A stretch of 36,583 nucleotides of DNA from UBA7434 sp042090785 (GTDB lineage Bacteria; Pseudomonadota; Gammaproteobacteria; Pseudomonadales; UBA7434), in the NCBI GenBank assembly GCA_042090785.1, contig JBELIP010000020.1, positions 1-36,583 of the forward strand, in the 5' to 3' direction. A program made the translations under genes and the position numbers. Position 1 is the stretch's first letter. The number at the start of each line of letters is the position of its first letter. This document shows, piece by piece, positions 8,329 to 15,588 of this stretch. The notes beneath the pieces were generated by a model that was given only the letters and a program-made list of their open reading frames with translations, made no database searches and was not told the origin of the DNA.

Positions 8329-10053
8329 ATGACGATGAATAATATTTTACGACAGATAGTTCTTTTAACGTTTTCAACTAGATTGATGTTTAAGATGCGG
8401 ATGCTAAAAGGACTGCGTATTTTAAAAGCACGAGGTTTATGTCTGCTAATGCTGCTAGTAGGGCCTTGTTGTCTCGCCGATGAAGTTAATTATCCTATTA
8501 TTACTGAGTCAGAGCGTGTCTGGCTTGCGCAGCACCCGGTGATATTGCATGGCGTTGTTGATCAGGCTCAAGAGCACGAGCCATTCGAATACTATGATGA
8601 TAATGGTCAGTACCGTGGCTTAACGTCGGATTACATTCAAATTCTTGCCGAACAGCTTGGCTTAGAATTTGTTGTGGTAAAAAAGCAAAGCTTGCCTGCC
8701 ATTGGCGCGGCTTTGGATTCGGGTGAGATTGATATAGCTAGTTATTTACCCTTGGTAGACAGTCGACGTACAGACCGAGAGTACAGCGAACCTATTATCC
8801 GTATGCCGATTGTGTTGTTGGGAAGGGTAGAGGCACCTCTCATTACCAGTCTTTCTTCAGTCGATACTGAAATTATTGCAGTAGAAAAATATTCTTATGC
8901 AGATCGCATACTGCAAAGAGATTACCCTGACATTAACATTGTCTATGTAAACTCAACTCAAGACGGCCTTATAGCATTAGAAAAAGCTGAAGTCGACGTA
9001 TTTATACATAATGCTTTCTCGGCTGAGTTTTTCCAACGAAAAATGGGTCTTAATCCCTTTAAGATAGTTAATACTACGCCGTATACCTTCGATATTCATT
9101 TCGCCGTCAATAAAAAATTGGCGCCGCTAATACCTATTTTACATAAAGTGATGGCGGGCTTGAGTGAGCGTGAAAAAAGGCTGCTTTTTGATAAGTGGAT
9201 TAACATTCAGGTTGAGCGAGAATTGGATTGGAGAACCATAATATTTTGGGGTGGACTGTTGCTACTGATAGTTTTGACGGTAATTGCCGGCATTCTTATC
9301 TGGAATCGACATTTGGCATCTGAAGTCGCAATGCGAACGATGGAACTTGAAAGCTCCAGCAATGAGTTAAGAGATCTCGCCAGGCACATGACGAGAGTTC
9401 GCGAGGATGAAAAATCGATGCTGGCGCGAGAAATTCATGACGAGTTAGGTCATACACTAACCGCGTTGTCGATGGGTATGCGTCGACTTGAGGCGCTTTT
9501 TAAAAGTGGCGCGATTGGACAGGATGGTGTTGCCGCAGAAGTGAGTAGTCAGGCTGCAGGGGTGCCAATCGAGAATAAAATAAGGGAATTAATTAACCTC
9601 GTTAAAGAGGCCAGCCGTACCTCGCGCAATATTATGTCCGATTTGCGACCGGGTGTACTGGAAGACCTTGGACTAACCGCGGCGCTGGAGTGGTTGGTTC
9701 ATGAGTTTCAAGCGCAATGCGATATCGACTGCATATTATTTGCTGATGATATTTCAGCAGGGATTAGTGATGACGCGGCGACGGCGCTATTTCGCATTGT
9801 CCAAGAGTCGCTAACAAATATCGCTAAACATGCTGACGCGACTCACATCACTGTGTCGCTCAAACGCGAAGCCGCTGCCATCATTTTATGTATTGTTGAT
9901 GATGGCAAAGGCCTTAGCCGCAATTGGGAAACTAAGGAGGGCTCTTTTGGCCTAAAAGGTATGCGTGAGCGCACGTTGGCGTTGGGTGGAGATCTGCATG
10001 TCGAACCTGCTGAAGACGGCGGTGTTAGTCTGCGCCTGCAAGTACCCATTTAA
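8329..10053 (+). CDS. Hybrid-free sensor histidine kinase with periplasmic solute-binding (SBP_bac_3-like) sensor, NarX/HisKA_3 type
   Basis: A 574-residue membrane kinase that should phosphorylate the adjacent response regulator. After a positively charged N-terminus and signal/membrane segment (about 34-50) comes a periplasmic domain (about 55-295) with features of family 3 solute-binding proteins (FEYYDDNGQYRGLTSDYIQ; later DVFIHNAFSAEF). One membrane helix lies at about 304-326, then a short coiled linker and the HisKA_3 dimerization motif REIHDELGHTLTALSMGM with the phospho-histidine at H370. A HATPase_c domain follows (about 475-574, with the DDGKGL nucleotide-binding motif). The ATG at 8401 would give a cleaner signal peptide than 8329, so the start is uncertain. 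The SBP-type sensor suggests detection of a small solute, perhaps an oligosaccharide; this is inference. Confidence 0.88.
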   Translation: MTMNNILRQIVLLTFSTRLMFKMRMLKGLRILKARGLCLLMLLVGPCCLADEVNYPIITESERVWLAQHPVILHGVVDQAQEHEPFEYYDDNGQYRGLTSDYIQILAEQLGLEFVVVKKQSLPAIGAALDSGEIDIASYLPLVDSRRTDREYSEPIIRMPIVLLGRVEAPLITSLSSVDTEIIAVEKYSYADRILQRDYPDINIVYVNSTQDGLIALEKAEVDVFIHNAFSAEFFQRKMGLNPFKIVNTTPYTFDIHFAVNKKLAPLIPILHKVMAGLSEREKRLLFDKWINIQVERELDWRTIIFWGGLLLLIVLTVIAGILIWNRHLASEVAMRTMELESSSNELRDLARHMTRVREDEKSMLAREIHDELGHTLTALSMGMRRLEALFKSGAIGQDGVAAEVSSQAAGVPIENKIRELINLVKEASRTSRNIMSDLRPGVLEDLGLTAALEWLVHEFQAQCDIDCILFADDISAGISDDAATALFRIVQESLTNIAKHADATHITVSLKREAAAIILCIVDDGKGLSRNWETKEGSFGLKGMRERTLALGGDLHVEPAEDGGVSLRLQVPI

Positions 10054-10291
10054 CCGTTTTTTTTCTTAGATATTAATCCCACTCATTCCTATATTCATAA
10101 CTCCGCGCCTGCATTTGGCGGCTTGTTATCTTTGTAAGCGCAGGCCTACAAAATAAATTCTTGTGTGCCTATATTTCCATTGTGTATGGGCTGTTACTGT
10201 AGTCCAAAGTTAAGAAGGTACTAATATAGTTTTTATGCGCTGCCTATGAAATATTAAATAGCGTCAGACCACCAATAGAGGAACTCTAAAA

Positions 10292-10573
10292 ATGCAAAAT
10301 AATCTATTAAATTTATTCATCAGTGTTTTACTCGCTAGCGTGTCGTCAATGGTTTTTGCCGACGATGCGAAAAAGCTTAAATATTTTAGTAAGTTTGATT
10401 TGGATGCAAATAGCCACCTGAGTCAGGAAGAGTACACACACATGCTAAAAGTCCGGTTTGAAAAAAATGACAAGTCAGGCTGGGAGAAACAAGCAGAAAA
10501 ACGCATGAGATTCAAAGACGCAAATAGTGATGGCCAGTTGAGTTTCTCAGAATGGCAGCGAACGCGCGACTAG
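10292..10573 (+). CDS. Small exported EF-hand protein
   Basis: A 93-residue protein with a signal peptide (about 1-23, ending VFA) and two EF-hand-like loops: DLDANSHLSQEE (about residues 36-47) and DANSDGQLSFSE (about 76-87). It should bind calcium in the periplasm or outside the cell. GAGGA sits just upstream of the start. It stands alone between the two-component genes and the anchored surface proteins, and it may belong to the calcium-dependent surface system of this island. No specific partner is evident. Confidence 0.75.
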   Translation: MQNNLLNLFISVLLASVSSMVFADDAKKLKYFSKFDLDANSHLSQEEYTHMLKVRFEKNDKSGWEKQAEKRMRFKDANSDGQLSFSEWQRTRD

Positions 10574-10971
10574 CTAATCGATTGAGTGAGACTTGCTAAG
10601 AACCTAATAACTCTATGTTTTTTAGTTTCTGTCTAGCCTCATTCAAGCGAGCGTAAAGTATATTAGGTCACTCTTGTAGGGGATTCCCTACAAGAAAGTT
10701 TCCATTAACCCTACTGACTCCTTCCGTAGTGCCTGATTGAATAAATAGAACAAGTTATACACAATTTAATGGTAGCTTGAATTGCTAAATAAAGATTAAT
10801 AATATCAAGAAAAACCTGCTCCGCTCAGCTATACAAAGCCTTTTATTTATTCAGCAGGCGGGCAGTAAACAATCCGAGAGCTAATGTCCCGCACGTCTTC
10901 ATTTTTAAAGTGCGATGCTCAGAGTTGGCAATACAATAAAAATAAAACTTTAATAAAAAGGATATAGCGTT
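10574..10971. other. Intergenic region with a strong inverted repeat
   Basis: No gene is seen. The main signal is the 24-bp inverted repeat at 10672-10695. A weaker pairing (CCTGCT near 10817 with AGCAGG near 10854) has a long loop. The promoter of the PEP-CTERM gene at 10972 should be in the right half; AAGGA lies just before its ATG. Confidence 0.5.
10672..10695. promoter_or_regulatory. Inverted repeat, candidate operator for the NarL-type regulator
   Basis: TCTTGTAGGG and CCCTACAAGA form a perfect 10-bp inverted repeat around GATT. Response regulators of the NarL/LuxR family bind short inverted half-sites, and this is the strongest palindrome upstream of the surface-protein and GH genes. 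It lacks a following T-run, so a terminator is less likely. A degenerate version (TGTAGGG...CTCACA) lies at about 15463-15481 before the TonB receptor gene. The link to the regulator is inference. Confidence 0.4.
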
Positions 10972-11640
10972 ATGAATGTTTCATCCGTAGGTACACTTCT
11001 TTTAACCGTAGTGCTTGCGCCTTTAAGCGCCCATGCTGAGTTTTTTACGCAAGCAATCGATTTTACCGATCAGACACTGGCCTCTCAAAATGAGGGCAAC
11101 AATTGCAGCACGCAAGGCGTCAATGGTTGTAACAAATCTGCCGACATCCTGTTTGATTTAACTACCGTGGGTTATACGCCCGGTACTGCTTTAACAGATT
11201 GGTCGGTGACACTGTTTCTTGTTGACGACGAAGATTCATCTTCTGGCCCCGAGTCATCGGGTTCGTGGACAAACGCCTCTAGCGGAAGTTATCAGGCTAA
11301 CGAACGCTTACGCGCAATTTTTAGCGGAGTGAATTTTAATGAGTTTAACGGACTCAATAATGGTGCGGAGGATCTATCTGACACAGGTAGAACTGAATTT
11401 ACCGTCACTAACTTGGATACTTTCGAGTCCACAACAGCTGCGCAGGTAGACGGTGTTTTTACGGGTATACAGGGCAATGGTAAGCTCAAAGCTGTTTACC
11501 AAACCTTTGCTGGAGACATGATTATCCAGTCTGCCACTTTGTCGGTAAATACTCCTGTGACAGCGGTACCAGTGCCAGCTTCAGCTTGGTTAATGGCTTC
11601 GGCGTTGTTAGGCCTTGTTGGTGTGCGCAAGCGCCGATAG
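10972..11640 (+). CDS. PEP-CTERM-type anchored surface protein with an unrecognised domain
   Basis: A 222-residue exported protein with a signal peptide ending near SAHA, a domain I do not recognise (about 25-190), and a C-terminal VPVPASAWL, hydrophobic helix and RKRR tail. That is the tripartite PEP-CTERM signal processed by exosortase in known systems. The unknown domain has the conserved block DDEDSSSGPE, then QANERLR and NGAEDLSDTGRTEFT. The same blocks occur in the next gene, so the two are paralogues. An exosortase is not in the window, but another PEP-CTERM gene at 34672 outside the island suggests that the host has one. AAGGA precedes the start. Confidence 0.82.
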   Translation: MNVSSVGTLLLTVVLAPLSAHAEFFTQAIDFTDQTLASQNEGNNCSTQGVNGCNKSADILFDLTTVGYTPGTALTDWSVTLFLVDDEDSSSGPESSGSWTNASSGSYQANERLRAIFSGVNFNEFNGLNNGAEDLSDTGRTEFTVTNLDTFESTTAAQVDGVFTGIQGNGKLKAVYQTFAGDMIIQSATLSVNTPVTAVPVPASAWLMASALLGLVGVRKRR

Positions 11641-11825
11641 CTCTCAATAATCGATGTCGGCGAGTTATCTACTACAGCTTGTCCAATAGGAATATTTGAT
11701 TAAGCTTTAGTCGCGTGACCATAGGCACAGATAAAAAAGTATTTTTTAAAAAGCACAAGTATCAATTTAATTTTATAAATCTAATGAATAATTATATTAA
11801 ATAGTTTCAATTCGAGGATATCGCC

Positions 11826-12629
11826 ATGAAAAATTCTTCAATGATTAAATTAGTTGCCACCACAGTATTCTGTGTTGCGCCATTCGCAGCCCAAGCTACT
11901 ACTTGGTCTGCCACATTGGATATTGCTGACCAAAGACTTGCCGCCAACTGGGACGACGATGCCAATCAGGCGACCAACGCAGTTACCTGCTCAGTGTCAG
12001 GGCAGGACAATTGCAATATTTCATTACAGCATTTCCCTGACCTGACCGGCGCAGGTTTTAATCCTGTATCCGATACCATTGTAGATTGGTCTATTACTAT
12101 CACCCTCAATGATGATGAAGACTCTTCAAGTGGTCCTGAGGCAGCTGGCGCATGGACTAACACAAGCAGTGGGGCTTTTCAGGCGAATGAAAGAGTACGT
12201 ATTTCATTAGCTGGTCAGAGTTTTGGCGAGCCTGGCGGCGGTACTAATGGCGCTGAAGATTTTTCTGACACGGGTCGCACCGAGTTTACTATTACCAGCG
12301 CCGATGATTTTTCAGCCATTGCAGGTGCAGATGCAGCTATCGCGCTTGCTGACATCCAAACCGATGGCATCATCCAGGTTGTTGTCAGTGCTTTCGCTGG
12401 TGATTACGACATAACGGCGATTACCTTGACGGCTTCGGACGGCGTTGGTGATCCTTCAGGTTGTACTTATGGTGCAGGCTCAAATTACGATTCGTCTGCG
12501 ACCGTAGATGATGGTTCTTGCGTGTTTGGTAAAGAGGTTCCAGCCATGGGTTTATTTGGCTTGTCGGCTTTGCTAGTTAGTCTTTTAGGTATTGGTACTC
12601 ATATAAGCATTCGTAAAAGTCGAGCTTAG
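11826..12629 (+). CDS. Paralogue of the preceding surface protein with a different C-terminal anchor module
   Basis: A 267-residue exported protein (signal peptide ending near AQA). Residues about 25-200 match the preceding protein: DDEDSSSGPE, QANERVR and NGAEDFSDTGRTEFT recur in the same order. The tail is different. It has a cysteine-bounded module GCTYGAGSNYDSSATVDDGS(C), then KEVPAMGLFGL, a hydrophobic helix and a basic end. The same module and helix type end the next gene product. The start is supported by GAGGA at 11813-11817. Function is unknown; a surface-anchored, perhaps calcium- or glycan-binding role is only a guess from context. Confidence 0.8.
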   Translation: MKNSSMIKLVATTVFCVAPFAAQATTWSATLDIADQRLAANWDDDANQATNAVTCSVSGQDNCNISLQHFPDLTGAGFNPVSDTIVDWSITITLNDDEDSSSGPEAAGAWTNTSSGAFQANERVRISLAGQSFGEPGGGTNGAEDFSDTGRTEFTITSADDFSAIAGADAAIALADIQTDGIIQVVVSAFAGDYDITAITLTASDGVGDPSGCTYGAGSNYDSSATVDDGSCVFGKEVPAMGLFGLSALLVSLLGIGTHISIRKSRA

Positions 12630-12651
12630 TAAATCTTAATAGGAAGATGAC

Positions 12652-12685
12652 GACTGGGTAGCTTGGTGCCTAGTCTTTTTCTTTC
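12652..12685 (+). terminator. Rho-independent terminator
   Basis: GACTGGGTAGC pairs with GGTGCCTAGTC (11 positions with two G-T wobbles and one mismatch) around a TT loop and is followed by TTTTTCTTT. It lies 23 bases after the stop codon of the preceding gene, so it likely ends that transcript. Confidence 0.7.
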
Positions 12686-12779
12686 TAATTTTTGAGTGGC
12701 AATAACGGTGATGCCAGCAAATCATTTTACGCTTGGCAATGCTGTAATCGGATAGGCCAAAACGCAAGAGTAAACGATT

Positions 12780-13493
12780 ATGATTTTTTTCAAACCTCAG
12801 CGATCAAAAATTGCTGTGCTAGCTGTGGTGTTAAGCACGGCAGCTCTTGCTATTGACTTACAAGCGGCTTCAATCAGTTTTGGTGTAAATGGTTCACCCA
12901 CCACTTCGGTTAGTGTTGAAGTGGGCAATAGCGTAACCATTGATGTGTTTGCAGACTTCAGCGCTGAGGCAACCCTGGGTGGCTCTTTTGATATAGTCAC
13001 CAGCGATGCATTATTGACCTACCAAAATACGAGTTTCTCCACTGCAACAACTATGCAAGACCCTGACCTGAATCGCGCTCCAGATATAAAAAACAATAAG
13101 CTTGAAGGTTTTGCTTTCGGCGGCATTGACGGTGTGGGCACTTATGGGGTTGTTGGTAGCGTGACCTTTACGGCCGCCAGCTTAGGCAACTTTATCGTGA
13201 CCGCAGCGAATAGTGATTGCCCGTCTTGTGGTGGCGATTTTATATCTGACCAGACATTTTCATCGATGGCTGTAACCTTTGATTCTATTGATGTAACCGT
13301 TATCGGTGCTGCAGTTATGGGTTGCGTTTACCCAACCGCATACAACTATGATTCTAATGCAACGGTCGATAATGGTTCTTGTGTATTTGCCAAAGAGGTT
13401 TCTATTATGGGCGGATTAGGGTTGACGATTCTCTTTGGGTGTTTGAGTTTTGTTGGTTTGCACCTTAAATCAAAAAGAGTGGGCATAGTTTAA
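12780..13493 (+). CDS. Anchored cohesin-like domain protein
   Basis: A 237-residue exported protein. After a signal peptide (about 1-30) comes a beta-sandwich resembling cohesin modules (about 31-175): SVEVGNSVTIDVFADF, then GGSFDIVTSDALLTYQ, and a late VGSVTFTAASLGNFIVT strand pair. The tail repeats the module of the preceding gene (GCVYPTAYNYDSNATVDNGS(C), then KEVSIMGG, hydrophobic helix, basic end). Cohesins bind dockerins in cellulosomes, and cohesin-like modules also occur outside cellulosomes. The next gene has dockerin-like repeats, so a surface-display pair is plausible but not proven. AAGAG lies about 10 bases upstream of the ATG. Confidence 0.72.
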   Translation: MIFFKPQRSKIAVLAVVLSTAALAIDLQAASISFGVNGSPTTSVSVEVGNSVTIDVFADFSAEATLGGSFDIVTSDALLTYQNTSFSTATTMQDPDLNRAPDIKNNKLEGFAFGGIDGVGTYGVVGSVTFTAASLGNFIVTAANSDCPSCGGDFISDQTFSSMAVTFDSIDVTVIGAAVMGCVYPTAYNYDSNATVDNGSCVFAKEVSIMGGLGLTILFGCLSFVGLHLKSKRVGIV

Positions 13494-13520
13494 ATTAAGT
13501 CTTGGTTGGCAGTAGCCGTT

Positions 13521-13621
13521 GTCTATGACGTAAAGTCTATGACACAAACTCTATGACACAAAGTCTATGGCGCAAAATTAATGTCACGCAACCAATGTCA
13601 TGCAACCAATATCATACAATG
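13521..13621 (+). repeat. Degenerate 14-bp tandem repeat array upstream of the GH5 gene
   Basis: Seven consecutive 14-15-bp units. The first four resemble GTCTATGACACAAA (13521, 13535, 13549, 13563), and the last three resemble AATGTCATGCAACC (13580, 13594, 13608). The array ends 13 bp before the GH5 start codon. It may be an iterated protein-binding site or a slippage-prone leader. Confidence 0.75.
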
Positions 13622-13634
13622 TGAGTAGTTATAG

Positions 13635-15374
13635 ATGAGCACAACAGTTAAATCTAATATTTGTAGATTGTTTTTTTTGTCTTTGCTGACGGCGTGGAGT
13701 GGTCAGGTATTTGCCCAGTCGTTTGATGGCGACACCATTGATGACTCAATCGACAATTGTACCCAGGTTGCCAACGAAGATCAGCGCGATACCGATGGTG
13801 ATGGTTACGGTAACTATTGTGATCCTGACTTGGACAATAACAACATCGTTAACAGCGACGATTACAGTTTGCTAAAACTGGAATTCTACAGCAGCGATGC
13901 CAACGCCGATTTTGATGGCAATATGCAGGTCGATTTTGCCGATCTGGCTATTATGAAGTCATTCCAGAATGCGCCACCCGGGCCATCTGCGTCATCTAAT
14001 CAATCTAACGTGGGATTTTTGGGCCGCGGCAATAATTTTGGTGCTTCGAGGATAATTCAGGGGCAGGGCGCACCTGAAGACTATGCCCTCCTTAAAAGCA
14101 ATGGTTTTCAACACGTACGCATTGGCTACAAAATGGATGAAAAAGCTGGCGACGCGCCGAATCACATCATCCCATCAAGTGAGATGACATTACTCCAGAG
14201 TGAGGTCGATGACTGTATGGCCGCTGGCCTGATATGTATTGTTGATCCGGTACATAACTGGGCAAATAACGGCACAGTCAATGCCTACGAAGATACCGCT
14301 GCGAATCGCCTCAAGTTGCAAAAAATATGGGAGCAGGTTGCTTCGCATTTCGCCAACTATCCAGTTCAGAATGTGGTGTTTGAAATTCTAAACGAGCCAC
14401 ATGATACCGGTAACGCTGTGCAGATTACTTCCATTGGTTTAACCGCCATCCGAGCGGATGCAGGTAATGCGAATCGTAAAGTGATTGTTAGCGGTGACGG
14501 GTTTACAACCCGACAGGCTCTGATTGATGCTTTCAACAATGATGATATCCCAACCAATGATGCAAACTTAATTGCGACGTTCCATTATTACGATCCAAGA
14601 CCGTTTACTAAGCAGGGTTCAGACAGTCCCGGTGTTGACGTTTCTTGGGGAACCAACGGCGAATACAATACCGTTGTGAATGATTTTTCTGAGGTGGCTG
14701 CTGCAAACCAGACTTGGGCTACGCGTAATGGCGTTAACCCATTAACTGTTTATTTAGGCGAATTCGGCGTTGACAACGATGCACCGGTGTCCGACAGGCT
14801 CAACTGGTTGAGCTGGGTGGTGATGGTCGCCGAGTCCGAGGGTTTTTCGTGGGCGCATTGGCAGATGTATAACAATACCGCGACGGCTAAAGGTATGGGC
14901 CCATGGACTCAAACCGAGATCAACAATCCCTCGCTACGAACATTTGATAGTGATGTAGTCGATGCGCTGACAACTTTCTATGAAGTGGAGGGTGGTAATC
15001 AATTTGGTGATGTGGCGGTTGAAAGTGAAAATTCAGGTTTCACCGGCAGTGGCTATATCACTTTTCCTGCCGGCGCATTTGGCGGCGGTGTGTTTGCCAA
15101 TCAAACCATTTTTATTCCGCGCCGTGATGTTTATAAGTTGACCTTTCGTTATGCCAGTGATGTTGCGCGAACAATTAATATTGTTACCACCGATAACAGC
15201 GGTGTTAACGCTCACACTATTGTTGGTGAAACATTCCCAGCAACTGGCGGCTTCAATATTTGGTCTACTCACACGGTTAACGGCTTGATTGAAGCCGGCG
15301 ATTCCATCATTATTAAACTAGTTTCGGCTAGCGAGCAAGGTCCGAATATAGACTCGTTTTCAGTTACGCAGTAA
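13635..15374 (+). CDS. Secreted GH5 glycoside hydrolase with calcium/dockerin-like repeats and a C-terminal carbohydrate-binding-like module
   Basis: A 579-residue enzyme with a signal peptide (about 1-28). Residues about 30-65 are thrombospondin type 3-like repeats (DNCTQVANEDQRDTDGDGYG). Residues about 66-115 are two dockerin-like EF-hand units (DLDNNNIVNSDDYSLLKLEF and NADFDGNMQVDFADLAIMKS). The catalytic GH5 domain follows (about 130-450), with acid/base E254 in LNEP and nucleophile E376 in LGEFG. The last ~120 residues form a beta-rich module like CBM6/CBM35. GH5 covers cellulases, mannanases, xylanases and others; the context favours a beta-1,4-linked algal glycan, but the subfamily cannot be assigned by eye. 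It follows the cohesin-like gene and is preceded by a tandem repeat array. Confidence 0.85.
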   Translation: MSTTVKSNICRLFFLSLLTAWSGQVFAQSFDGDTIDDSIDNCTQVANEDQRDTDGDGYGNYCDPDLDNNNIVNSDDYSLLKLEFYSSDANADFDGNMQVDFADLAIMKSFQNAPPGPSASSNQSNVGFLGRGNNFGASRIIQGQGAPEDYALLKSNGFQHVRIGYKMDEKAGDAPNHIIPSSEMTLLQSEVDDCMAAGLICIVDPVHNWANNGTVNAYEDTAANRLKLQKIWEQVASHFANYPVQNVVFEILNEPHDTGNAVQITSIGLTAIRADAGNANRKVIVSGDGFTTRQALIDAFNNDDIPTNDANLIATFHYYDPRPFTKQGSDSPGVDVSWGTNGEYNTVVNDFSEVAAANQTWATRNGVNPLTVYLGEFGVDNDAPVSDRLNWLSWVVMVAESEGFSWAHWQMYNNTATAKGMGPWTQTEINNPSLRTFDSDVVDALTTFYEVEGGNQFGDVAVESENSGFTGSGYITFPAGAFGGGVFANQTIFIPRRDVYKLTFRYASDVARTINIVTTDNSGVNAHTIVGETFPATGGFNIWSTHTVNGLIEAGDSIIIKLVSASEQGPNIDSFSVTQ

Positions 15375-15588
15375 TTTCGTGCGGCAAACTTGGTCCTCCC
15401 GTCCTGTACCGGTTATGTCAATCAGTTAGTGCGCAGGGTTGTTAGTGTGAGCAATAGCTTGGTGTAGGGTAAGTCTCACAAGTTAAATACTCACATTCCG
15501 ATGAGCGCTTTCCGACTTGCCTGATTGCACAAGTGCTATAAATAACTAATCATTGATAACAATAACTTATCACTTTGTAGAGATAAAA

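Noticed and set aside
10040..10075. Terminator after the histidine kinase gene
   Set aside because: There is a run of eight T just after the stop codon, but no convincing GC-rich stem precedes it.
10925..12745. Sigma-54 promoters from TTGGCAAT strings upstream of the surface-protein genes
   Set aside because: TTGGCAAT occurs before the genes at 10972 and 12780, but neither has the GC doublet at the required distance for a -24/-12 promoter.
13521..13621. CRISPR array
   Set aside because: The 14-bp units are directly joined and degenerate with no spacers, and there are no cas genes in the window.
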